This document shows, in pieces, positions 8,179 to 13,647 of a stretch of DNA of 13,647 nucleotides. Position 1 is the first letter of the stretch, and each line of letters starts with the position of its first letter. The translations under genes and the position numbers were made by a program. The notes beneath the pieces are model-generated. The model was not told where the DNA came from, searched no databases, and saw only the letters and a program-made list of their open reading frames with translations. Origin of the DNA: CALVUP01 sp964422195 (GTDB lineage Bacteria; Bacillota_I; Bacilli_A; RF39; UBA660); assembly GCA_964422195.1 (NCBI GenBank), contig CAYRAF010000032.1, forward strand, positions 1 to 13,647, in the 5' to 3' direction.

Positions 8179-9180
8179 ATGAAAGTTTTATTATATGCTG
8201 AAGGACAAAAAGTTATAGGAAAGAGTGGTCTTGGTAAAGCTATTAAGCATCAACAAAAAGCTTTAGAAGAAGTAGGTGTTGAATATACTTTAAATGAAAA
8301 AGATGATTTTGATATCCTGCATATTAACACATATTGGTTAAAATCATACTTTTTTGCAAAAAAAGCTAAAAAAAATGGTAAAACAATAATTTATCATGCA
8401 CACTCTACAGAAGAAGATTTTAAAAATTCGTTTATTTTTTCTAATATGATTTCGCCATTATTTAAAAAATGGATTATTAAGTGTTATAATTTAGGTGATT
8501 ATATCATCACCCCAACACCATATTCTAAGAGATTACTTGAAAGTTATGGTATTAAGAAACCTATAGAAGCTGTATCTAATGGAATAGATTTATCCTTATT
8601 TGATACAAAAAAAACTAATATCTTTAGAAAAAAATTTAATTATACTAAAGATGATAAAGTTATTTTAGGAATAGGTTTGTTTTTAGAAAGAAAAGGAATA
8701 ATAGATTTTGTAGAATTATCAAAAAGAATGCCAGATTATAAATTTATTTGGTTTGGTCATTCACCACATGCTGCATCACCTAGAAAAATAAGAAAAGCTG
8801 TTAATACAAAATTACCAAATCTATTATTTGCTGGATATCAAGAATCAGAAATGGTAAAAGCCGCACTTTCAGAAGTTGATTTATATCTATTTCCTACACT
8901 AGAAGAGACCGAAGGAATTCCAATAGTAGAAGCTTGTGCTATGAAATGTAATGCTTTAATTAGAGATATAGGTGTATTTGAAGATTGGTTAATAGATGGC
9001 AAGAATGTTTATAAAGCAAAAAACTTAGATGAATTTGAAGAAAAAATAAAAAAAATTGTTAATAAAGAATTACCTTCATTAACAGAAGAAGCATATAAAG
9101 TGGCTAAAGAAAGAGATATAAAATCAATTGGTAAAAGATTAAAAGGAATATATAAAAAAGCTTTAAAAGAAAAAAAATAA
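8179..9180 (+). CDS. GT-B (GT4-like) glycosyltransferase, possibly glycolipid synthase
   Basis: 333 residues from ATG 8179, five bases after the coupling-protein stop; a weak GGAG lies at 8166-8169. An upstream in-frame TTG at 8164 overlaps the previous gene and is less likely. The N-terminal half starts 'MKVLLYAEGQ' with a 'KSGLGKAIKHQ' loop. The hinge has 'TPTPYSKRLL' and 'AVSNGIDL', typical of GT4 enzymes. The C-terminal half has 'GLFLERKGI' and the nucleotide-sugar EX7E motif (E243 and E251, in 'ETEGIPIVE'). It probably transfers a sugar from a nucleotide donor at the inner membrane face. The opening sequence reminds me of Gram-positive diacylglycerol glycosyltransferases that add the second sugar (CpoA/LafB type), but that is a recollection and not a tested match. 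Its tight spacing to a T4SS gene is odd for a housekeeping enzyme. Confidence 0.82.
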   Translation: MKVLLYAEGQKVIGKSGLGKAIKHQQKALEEVGVEYTLNEKDDFDILHINTYWLKSYFFAKKAKKNGKTIIYHAHSTEEDFKNSFIFSNMISPLFKKWIIKCYNLGDYIITPTPYSKRLLESYGIKKPIEAVSNGIDLSLFDTKKTNIFRKKFNYTKDDKVILGIGLFLERKGIIDFVELSKRMPDYKFIWFGHSPHAASPRKIRKAVNTKLPNLLFAGYQESEMVKAALSEVDLYLFPTLEETEGIPIVEACAMKCNALIRDIGVFEDWLIDGKNVYKAKNLDEFEEKIKKIVNKELPSLTEEAYKVAKERDIKSIGKRLKGIYKKALKEKK

Positions 9181-9247
9181 TTATATATTCTTTTTTTATG
9201 TATAAAAACAATAATATTTTCCAAATTAGTAATAAGGAGGAAAATAT

Positions 9248-9790
9248 ATGAAAAAAATTATTGTATTTATACTAGGAATTGTTTTATTTACAACAGGTTG
9301 CTCATTACTTATGAATACTCCTACAGATAAAGTAGAAGAATATTTAGATAAGTATAGAACTAAAAACACTGATGTTATTGATCAATTACAAAATGTTATC
9401 TATGAAATAGGAGATATGAATGATGAAAATAAAACTAGTTATAGAAAACTAATGGAAAAACAATATGAAAATCTATCCTATAAGATAAAAGATGAAACAA
9501 TTGATGGAAATAATGCTACTGTAGAAGCAGAAATAGAAGTGTTTGATTATAAAACATCGTTACTTTCATCAGATGAATATCTAACTGAACATAATAAAGA
9601 TTTCGCAGATGAAAATGGAAATGTTGATAACGATAAGTTCATGAAATATAAATTAGAACAGTTAGATAAAGTAACAGATAAAATAACTTATACTATTAAT
9701 TTTACTTTAACAAAAGATGATAATGGTAAATGGGTATTAGATGATATAACAAATGAAGATAGATTAAAAATACATGGATTATATTCATAA
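9248..9790 (+). CDS. Small lipoprotein of unknown function
   Basis: 180 residues from ATG 9248 behind a perfect AAGGAGG (9234-9240). Residues 1-17 are a lipoprotein signal peptide: two Lys, a hydrophobic stretch, then 'FTTGC' with the acylated Cys at position 18. The mature part is charged and helical at first (about 28-75), then shows alternating beta-like segments ending in 'DDNGKWVLDDI'. That ending is common in small NTF2-like or DUF4878-type surface lipoproteins of Firmicutes. It would sit on the outer face of the membrane. No catalytic motif is visible. The gene is separated from the glycosyltransferase by 67 AT-rich bases and ends exactly at a strong hairpin terminator, so it may be its own transcription unit. 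Confidence 0.8.
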   Translation: MKKIIVFILGIVLFTTGCSLLMNTPTDKVEEYLDKYRTKNTDVIDQLQNVIYEIGDMNDENKTSYRKLMEKQYENLSYKIKDETIDGNNATVEAEIEVFDYKTSLLSSDEYLTEHNKDFADENGNVDNDKFMKYKLEQLDKVTDKITYTINFTLTKDDNGKWVLDDITNEDRLKIHGLYS

Positions 9791-9815
9791 AAAGAAACTG
9801 TAATAGTTTCTTTTT
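9789..9815 (+). terminator. Intrinsic terminator after the lipoprotein gene (bidirectional-looking)
   Basis: A perfect 11-bp stem, AAAAAGAAACT (9789-9799) and AGTTTCTTTTT (9805-9815), encloses the loop GTAAT. The 3' arm ends in five T. The A-tract on the 5' side would act as a T-tract for transcripts on the other strand. The stem begins inside the lipoprotein stop codon. Confidence 0.85.
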
Positions 9816-9833
9816 AATTACATATATTATAAT

Positions 9834-9866
9834 GTAGTGATTTTGTAGTAATTTTGTAGTATTTTA
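9834..9866 (+). repeat. Three tandem 11-bp direct repeats, probable TA operator
   Basis: GTAGTGATTTT (9834-9844), GTAGTAATTTT (9845-9855) and GTAGTATTTTA (9856-9866) lie head to tail with an exact 11-bp period, about one DNA turn. The last copy touches the -35 of the toxin-antitoxin promoter. A weaker copy, TTAGTGATTT, lies in the promoter spacer. Antitoxins of the DinJ/RelB type repress their own operons, so this is the likely binding site. Confidence 0.6.
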
Positions 9867-9895
9867 TTGACTGTTAGTGATTTATTTGTTACAAT
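9867..9895 (+). promoter_or_regulatory. Sigma-A promoter of the toxin-antitoxin operon
   Basis: TTGACT (9867-9872) and TACAAT (9890-9895) are separated by 17 bases. A second possible -10, TATAAT, overlaps at 9895-9900 but with a 22-base spacer. The antitoxin ATG is at 9919, so the leader is short. Confidence 0.75.
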
Positions 9896-9918
9896 ATAAT
9901 AGAAATTGAGGTGATATT

Positions 9919-10206
9919 ATGGCAAGTATGACTAGTGCTATTAATGTACAGGTAAATACTAAGGACAAGGAACAAGCAACACTTATTTTAAAAGATTTGG
10001 GAATAAATATGAGTACTTTTATTAATATGGCAATAAAACAAGTTATAAAAACTAATGGTGTCCCTTTTCAAATTAAAAATCCAGAACCAACACCAGAATT
10101 ATTAGAAGCTCTTAGAGAAGGTGAAGATATAATAAATGGAAAAATTCAAAAGAGGGGTTATCATAATGTTAATAAAATGATAAATGATATTTTAAATGAA
10201 GATTAA
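9919..10206 (+). CDS. dinJ: DinJ/RelB-family antitoxin
   Basis: 95 residues from ATG 9919 behind GAGGTGAT. The N-terminal 'SAINVQVNTKDKEQA' strand followed by 'LKDLGINMSTFINMAIKQVI' is the ribbon-helix-helix DNA-binding signature of RelB/DinJ antitoxins. 'GVPFQI' follows directly, as in DinJ. The C-terminal part (about 55-95) is charged and would wrap around the toxin. The protein neutralises the YafQ-like toxin encoded next and, with it, represses the operon; three phased 11-bp repeats before the promoter are the probable operator. Its 3' end overlaps the toxin start by 11 bases, indicating coupled translation. Confidence 0.9.
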   Translation: MASMTSAINVQVNTKDKEQATLILKDLGINMSTFINMAIKQVIKTNGVPFQIKNPEPTPELLEALREGEDIINGKIQKRGYHNVNKMINDILNED

Positions 10207-10501
10207 TATAGATAATACAATATGTGAAATAAAGACAACAACAAAATTTGATAAACAATTACGTAAAATTGCAAAGCAAAATAAAAATATAGAGGAATTG
10301 ATAATAGTAATCTCTAAACTTGCAAATTTTGAAATACTAGAAGCAAAATATAGGAATCATTATCTAATCAATGATAAAACATACAAAGATTGTCTAGAAT
10401 GTCATATTAACCCTGATTGGTTACTTATATATAAATATGAAAAAAATAATCTAGTATTAATTTTGTTTGCCACAGGATCTCATAGTGATTTATTTAAATA
10501 A
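10196..10501 (+). CDS. yafQ: YafQ-family mRNA interferase toxin
   Basis: 101 residues from ATG 10196, overlapping the antitoxin stop by 11 bases. The RelE-fold core 'TKFDKQLRKIAKQ' is followed by the YafQ active-site pattern: H55, 'ECHINPDWLLIY' with H70, D74 and W75, and 'TGSHSDLF' with H96. These match the spacing of the H50/H63/D67/W68/H87 set in E. coli YafQ, so the toxin looks intact. YafQ cleaves mRNA on the ribosome and slows growth. The usual glycine-rich loop after the first His is replaced by 'LINDKTYKDC'. No separate ribosome site is needed if translation is coupled to the antitoxin. Confidence 0.9.
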   Translation: MKINIDNTICEIKTTTKFDKQLRKIAKQNKNIEELIIVISKLANFEILEAKYRNHYLINDKTYKDCLECHINPDWLLIYKYEKNNLVLILFATGSHSDLFK

Positions 10502-10530
10502 AGGAAACTGTAATAGTTTCTTTTTTTTTT
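10501..10530 (+). terminator. Terminator after the toxin gene, near-copy of the one at 9789
   Basis: AAGGAAACT (10501-10509) pairs with AGTTTCTTT (10515-10523) through one G-T pair, loop GTAAT, followed by a T-tract to 10530. The core from 10504 is identical over 22 bases to the hairpin at 9794-9815. Confidence 0.85.
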
Positions 10531-10558
10531 CATATATTTAATTGAAAGAAGGGATATT

Positions 10559-11248
10559 ATGAAACAAATTATACCTTTTAATAAAGATATTTCTTTTAAA
10601 ACTATGATAGGAGAAATAACAGCTATATCTTTAGAAAATACCTTAAAAATAGAAAAAGATAATAGTATAAAAGGTGATTTTATAGTAAGTGGTAGTTATA
10701 AAATGACAGAAGCATCAACTATCGCAGAAGAATTTTCATATAAAATACCAGTAGATATTTATATTGATCAAGAATATAATTTGGATAATGCTAATATCGA
10801 TATAGATGATTTTAATTATAGTATTGTAAATGATGATACGCTTGATGTTAAGATTGATCTATTACTTGATAATATTAGTTTAAATGAGGCAAAAGATGAA
10901 ACAGAAGTACTAGATTTAAATGAAGAAAATAAAGAAGAAGTTAATAATACTGTGATAGAAAAAATGACTAGAGAGGATAATAGCATGAATGATGATGTTA
11001 AAGAAATAGATATAGAAACATCTGATACAAAAACAGATACAAAGGTAGAATCTCTATTCAATAAATTTAGTGATGAAGAAGATAGTTATACCACATATAA
11101 AGTATACATTGTTAGGGAAAATGATAATATTGATAGTATATTAGAAAAATATAAAATTACTATAGAAGAATTAAAAGAATATAATGATATTGATGATCTA
11201 AAAATAAATGATAAATTAATAATACCGGCCACTAATGAAAAAGTTTAA
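10559..11248 (+). CDS. spoVID: Short SpoVID-like spore-coat protein with C-terminal LysM
   Basis: 229 residues from ATG 10559 behind GAAAGAAGGGAT. The N-terminal 110 residues are beta-rich ('ISGSYKMTEAS'-like strands, 'VDIYIDQEY'), resembling the SpoVID/SPOCS start. A Glu/Asp/Thr-rich linker (about 115-178) leads to a LysM at about 181-223, including 'VRENDNIDSILEKYKIT' and 'KINDKLIIPA'. In Bacillus, SpoVID is needed for the coat to encase the forespore, with its C-terminal region touching SpoIVA and its LysM binding peptidoglycan precursor. Bacillus SpoVID is about 575 residues, so this version is less than half that size, mainly through a shorter linker. The call rests on domain order and on the ysxE-like and valS neighbours. 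A generic LysM protein is the alternative. Confidence 0.7.
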   Translation: MKQIIPFNKDISFKTMIGEITAISLENTLKIEKDNSIKGDFIVSGSYKMTEASTIAEEFSYKIPVDIYIDQEYNLDNANIDIDDFNYSIVNDDTLDVKIDLLLDNISLNEAKDETEVLDLNEENKEEVNNTVIEKMTREDNSMNDDVKEIDIETSDTKTDTKVESLFNKFSDEEDSYTTYKVYIVRENDNIDSILEKYKITIEELKEYNDIDDLKINDKLIIPATNEKV

Positions 11249-12119
11249 TAATTTAATAAACAATATATCTAAAATAACAAAAATAAATAACATATACTTT
11301 GTAAAAAGTAATAATGAAGAATATGCTATTAAAGAAAATAAGAATGCTATGATATATGATTATTTAAGTAGTAGGGGATTTTTAAACTATTTATCTCCTA
11401 TTAAAAGTAATCAAGATTATATATTATTACCATATATAAATCAAATAGAAACACCTAAAGATCAAAAAGCCATGGATATTATACATCTAGTTGCTAATCT
11501 ACATAAAAAAACTACTTATTATAAGGAAATTAGTTTAGATGAAATAAAAGAGATATATGAAAATAATATAAATAGAATAAATTATTTATATGAATATTAT
11601 AGTAATTTACAAGAAACTCTAGAACAAGAAGAATTTTTTTCTCCAAGTACTTATTTATTATTAAGAAATATATCTCTTATTTATAATAATTTAGCATTTT
11701 CTAAAGATAAAATAGATAAATGGTATAATATGGTTAGTAATAATAGAACTATTAGAATGTCTCTAATACATAATAATTTAGATATATCCCATATATTAGA
11801 AAGTAATAATAAATATTTAATAAGCTGGTCTAAAGCTAAAAAAGATATTCCTATATATGATCTATATCATTTTTTTAATAATAATTATAATGACATTGAT
11901 TTTAAAGATTATTATAAAGAATATATTAATATATATCCATTAACTAAAGATGAAAAGTATTTGTTATTTAGCATAATATCTATACCAGATAAAGTTATAT
12001 TAGATAATGATGAATATGAAAACTGTTTAAGAATTAATAAGATGTATATTAAGCTTGGTAAAGCTAATCATATTATTTTAGATAATGGATCTAAAGAGCA
12101 AGAACAAAAACAACCATAA
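11235..12119 (+). CDS. ysxE: YsxE/CotS-like spore-coat protein with degraded kinase motifs
   Basis: 294 residues from ATG 11235, overlapping the SpoVID-like gene by 14 bases. The fold looks like the CotS/YsxE branch of the aminoglycoside phosphotransferase superfamily: an N-lobe with 'IYFVKSNNEEYAIKENKN' and 'YILLPYINQIE', then helices, then a C-lobe with 'LIHNNLDISHIL' and 'YLISWSKAKKDIPIYDLYHFF'. The catalytic HxD becomes H179-N-N181 and the metal-binding Asp of the later motif becomes S197, so phosphotransfer is unlikely. In Bacillus, ysxE follows spoVID and precedes valS, as here. The likely role is structural, in the coat or its assembly. The C-terminus is Gln/Lys-rich. Confidence 0.68.
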   Translation: MKKFNNLINNISKITKINNIYFVKSNNEEYAIKENKNAMIYDYLSSRGFLNYLSPIKSNQDYILLPYINQIETPKDQKAMDIIHLVANLHKKTTYYKEISLDEIKEIYENNINRINYLYEYYSNLQETLEQEEFFSPSTYLLLRNISLIYNNLAFSKDKIDKWYNMVSNNRTIRMSLIHNNLDISHILESNNKYLISWSKAKKDIPIYDLYHFFNNNYNDIDFKDYYKEYINIYPLTKDEKYLLFSIISIPDKVILDNDEYENCLRINKMYIKLGKANHIILDNGSKEQEQKQP

Positions 12120-12290
12120 CTCCAATAATAAGAGAAATGCTACTGATCTACATGGATTAATTAAACATAAAAATGATTGATACATAAGAATTATTAATAA
12201 AACTAATATAATAACTAAATTAAGAAGAGAGAATCTTCTTCTTTTTCGGCAAAATTCACAAAAACAGAAAAATCCATGATTGTTTTTCAA
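12078..12290 (-). CDS. Possible small membrane peptide on the minus strand (doubtful)
   Basis: A 70-residue frame reading leftward from TTG at 12290-12288. It starts 'MKNNHGFFCFCEFCRKRRR' (Cys-x-Cys-x2-Cys then a basic patch) and continues with a strongly hydrophobic stretch ('LLNLVIILVLLIILMY') and a second one near the end. On the minus strand, TAGGATGTGATT just before the TTG is close to the full anti-Shine-Dalgarno complement, at good spacing. Against it: no convincing promoter, 42 bases overlap the ysxE-like 3' end, and AT-rich antisense frames often look hydrophobic. No homologue is known to me. Confidence 0.25.
   Translation of the reverse strand: MKNNHGFFCFCEFCRKRRRFSLLNLVIILVLLIILMYQSFLCLINPCRSVAFLLLLELWLFLFLLFRSII
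12222..12246 (+). terminator. Probable terminator after the spoVID-ysxE-like pair
   Basis: AAGAAGA (12222-12228) pairs with TCTTCTT (12234-12240), loop GAGAA, followed by CTTTTT. It lies about 100 bases past the ysxE-like stop and before the valS-operon promoter. The stem is AT-rich and moderate in strength. Confidence 0.55.
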
Positions 12291-12349
12291 AAGAATCACA
12301 TCCTACCTGTTATAATATATGATATAAAAACTTAAATGCTATTAATATA

Positions 12350-12378
12350 TTTACAAAATGATAAATATTTTGTATAAT
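12350..12378 (+). promoter_or_regulatory. Sigma-A promoter of the T-box/HD/valS operon
   Basis: TTTACA (12350-12355) and a perfect TATAAT (12373-12378) are separated by 17 bases. Transcription would start near 12385, just before the T-box Stem I. Confidence 0.75.
12352..12374. repeat. Perfect 8-bp inverted repeat inside the valS-operon promoter
   Basis: TACAAAAT (12352-12359) and ATTTTGTA (12367-12374) are exact reverse complements around a 7-base spacer. The pair covers the end of the -35, the spacer and the first bases of the -10, where a repressor would block polymerase. It may also be chance in AT-rich DNA. Confidence 0.45.
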
Positions 12379-12384
12379 ACGTTT

Positions 12385-12608
12385 ATAAATGCGTTGGATT
12401 GAGGAGTATATTATTGTTTATTTTAAGAGAGTTTGTGGTTGGTGAAAACAAATAATAATGATAATAGAAGGTAGCAATCAAGTAGAATTTTTGAGAAAGA
12501 ATCATTAGAAAATTACGTCACTCACGTTAAGAGTATGAGGTTATTATTTAATAATAAACTAAGGTGGTACCACGAAAGATTCGTCCTTATGATGAATCTT
12601 TTTTTATT
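12385..12608 (+). promoter_or_regulatory. T-box riboswitch, probably valine-tRNA responsive
   Basis: Stem I has AGTA (12405-12408), the distal 'AGAGAG...GGTTGGTGAAAAC' elements (12426-12449), and a base formed by GATTG with CAATC (12475-12479). In the returning strand, GAAG is followed by GTA (12471-12473), a valine codon and the likely specifier. The T-box core AAGGTGGTACCACG (12561-12574) carries TGGT, which pairs with a tRNA 3' end ACCA, fitting the A discriminator of tRNA-Val. TAAGG can pair with CCTTA (12585-12589) as antiterminator, competing with the terminator. Uncharged tRNA-Val would allow read-through into the HD gene and valS. The specifier is placed by pattern, not by folding. 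Confidence 0.88.
12575..12608 (+). terminator. T-box-controlled terminator
   Basis: AAAGATTCGTC (12575-12585) pairs with GATGAATCTTT (12591-12601) with one G-T pair, loop CTTAT, and a T-run follows. The 5' arm overlaps the antiterminator partner, as expected for the T-box switch. Confidence 0.85.
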
Positions 12609-12623
12609 TTGTAGGAGGAGATT

Positions 12624-13355
12624 ATGGATAAGTATATAAGTTTTTTTGAAGATTATATATCATCATTTGATTTATCTGATATTAATCTAAAAAGAAAATA
12701 TAATCATACATATCGGGTCGTTGATTTATCAGAAAAGATTTCAAAATCTCTAAATCTATCTGATAGAGAGGTATTTTTAGCGAAGATAATTGCTTTATTT
12801 CATGATGTTGGTAGATTTAAACAATATAAAGAATTTCATAAATATAATGATATAGGTACTATGAATCATGCAGAAGCTAGTGTAAAGTGTTTAAATGAAA
12901 CAGGAATAATTGATGATTTAGAAGAAAAAGATATAGTATTAAAGGCTATTTTCAATCACAATAAGTTTATGTTAGATGATAGTTTAAATAAAGAAGAATT
13001 ATTATTTTGTAAAATAATAAGGGATGCTGATAAGATTGATATTTTAAAATTAGTTATTCAAGGTGAAATAAAGATGAATGACTATGAAGAAGAATATAGT
13101 GAAGAGGCAGTGAATGATTTAATAAATGGAAAATGCATTGATTTAGGTAAATATCCAAGAAAAGTAGATCAATCGCTTGTAAAAATAGGACTTGTTAATG
13201 ATATTAATTTCAATTATTCAAAAGAGTATATATTGAATAATAAAATTATTGATAAACTGATAGATATTTATAAAGTAAAGAATAAAAAAGAAGAAAATAA
13301 ATTAGTAGAATTAAGAATAAAAATGAAAGAAAGGTTAAGTGATAAAACATGTTAG
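12624..13355 (+). CDS. HD-domain phosphohydrolase between the T-box and valS
   Basis: 243 residues from ATG 12624 behind TAGGAGGAG (12612-12620). It has the HD-superfamily metal ligands: H28 ('YNHTYRV'), H60-D61 ('LFHDVGRF'), H82 ('MNHAEAS'), H112 and D136 ('RDADKIDIL'). This is a full set for a one- or two-metal phosphohydrolase acting on a nucleotide or similar phosphoester in the cytoplasm. The C-terminal 60 residues are Lys-rich and helical. It is the first gene after the valine T-box and overlaps valS by 7 bases, so its level should follow valine-tRNA charging. The substrate cannot be told from the sequence; HD enzymes act on (p)ppGpp, cyclic nucleotides, dNTPs and tRNA 2',3'-cyclic ends. 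It is not a long RelA/SpoT. Confidence 0.88.
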   Translation: MDKYISFFEDYISSFDLSDINLKRKYNHTYRVVDLSEKISKSLNLSDREVFLAKIIALFHDVGRFKQYKEFHKYNDIGTMNHAEASVKCLNETGIIDDLEEKDIVLKAIFNHNKFMLDDSLNKEELLFCKIIRDADKIDILKLVIQGEIKMNDYEEEYSEEAVNDLINGKCIDLGKYPRKVDQSLVKIGLVNDINFNYSKEYILNNKIIDKLIDIYKVKNKKEENKLVELRIKMKERLSDKTC

Positions 13356-13647
13356 ATAAGAAATATAATCATGAAAAAGTAGAAAAAGATAAATATGAAA
13401 AATGGCTTAAAAAAGATTATTTTAAATGCGAAGAAGAATCAGATAAAAAACCATTTTGTATAGTACTTCCACCTCCAAATGTAACAGGAGTACTACATTT
13501 AGGACATGCATGGGATGTTACTTTACAAGACATAATTATTCGTTATAAAAAGATGGAAGGTTATGATGCTTTTTGGCTTCCTGGAATGGATCATGCAGCT
13601 ATTGCAACTGAGGCAAAAGTTGTTAAAAGATTAAAAGATAAAGGTAT
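13349..13647 (+). CDS. valS: Valyl-tRNA synthetase, N-terminal part (cut by window edge)
   Basis: 99 complete codons from ATG 13349; the frame is open at the right edge. 'LPPPNVTGVLHLGHA' carries the class I HIGH motif as H50-L-G-H53 with the ValRS-specific 'NVTG', and 'WLPGMDHAAIATEAKV' is the conserved following block. ValRS charges tRNA-Val in the cytoplasm. The start lies inside the HD gene (7-base overlap) behind AAAGG, so translation is probably coupled. The upstream T-box controls it by sensing uncharged tRNA-Val. The start agrees with the usual short N-terminal lead before the HIGH motif. Confidence 0.96.
   Translation, partial: MLDKKYNHEKVEKDKYEKWLKKDYFKCEEESDKKPFCIVLPPPNVTGVLHLGHAWDVTLQDIIIRYKKMEGYDAFWLPGMDHAAIATEAKVVKRLKDKG

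Noticed and set aside
9160..9230. Terminator after the glycosyltransferase
   Set aside because: An A-run and a T-run could pair weakly, but there is no GC-containing stem; a T-rich stretch alone is not enough.
9834..9866. CRISPR-like or plasmid iteron array
   Set aside because: The repeats are 11 bp with no spacers and lie directly at a promoter; no Rep or Cas gene is near.
1..13647. Mycoplasma code (TGA = Trp)
   Set aside because: All genes are full length with TGG for Trp and no in-frame TGA is required to join frames.

Overview
The window is very AT-rich and reads as a low-GC Firmicute (Bacilli-type). Three things point there: a valS gene under a T-box leader, a spoVID-ysxE-like spore-coat pair directly upstream of valS (the order known from Bacillus), and AAGGAGG-type ribosome binding sites. 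All complete genes use TAA or TAG stops and TGG for Trp, so the standard bacterial code fits. Species cannot be named; an uncultured gut Bacilli (Erysipelotrichia/RF39-like) is a guess from composition only.

Region 1 (1-8173) is the end of a conjugation-type IV secretion (T4SS) gene block, all on the + strand. It holds the C-terminus of a VirB4-like ATPase, a membrane-anchored SpoIID plus C39-like cell-wall enzyme, a small bitopic membrane protein of unknown function, a 797-residue membrane-anchored protein carrying three separate hydrolase domains (SGNH esterase, C39-like cysteine peptidase, M23 zinc endopeptidase), and a VirD4/TraG coupling ATPase with a roughly 350-residue acidic, repeat-bearing tail. 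Together the two wall enzymes bring five catalytic domains: a lytic transglycosylase-like domain, two cysteine peptidase-like domains, an esterase and an endopeptidase. I infer a cell-wall-opening module for a Gram-positive T4SS. No relaxase, integrase or attachment site is visible in this window.

Region 2 (8179-9815) has a GT-B glycosyltransferase starting only 5 bases after the coupling-protein stop, then a lipoprotein gene ending in a strong hairpin terminator. Region 3 (9834-10525) is a DinJ/YafQ toxin-antitoxin operon with its own sigma-A promoter and three phased 11-bp direct repeats abutting the -35. It is followed by a second hairpin almost identical to the one before it, so the module is bracketed by a direct repeat.

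Region 4 (10559-12119) is a short SpoVID-like LysM protein overlapping a YsxE/CotS-like protein whose kinase motifs are degraded. Region 5 (12120-12623) has no confident protein gene. It holds a possible small antisense membrane-peptide ORF, a terminator, a good promoter containing a perfect inverted repeat, and a valine T-box riboswitch. Region 6 (12624-13647) is an HD-domain phosphohydrolase gene placed between the T-box and valS and overlapping the valS start by 7 bases; valS runs off the window end.
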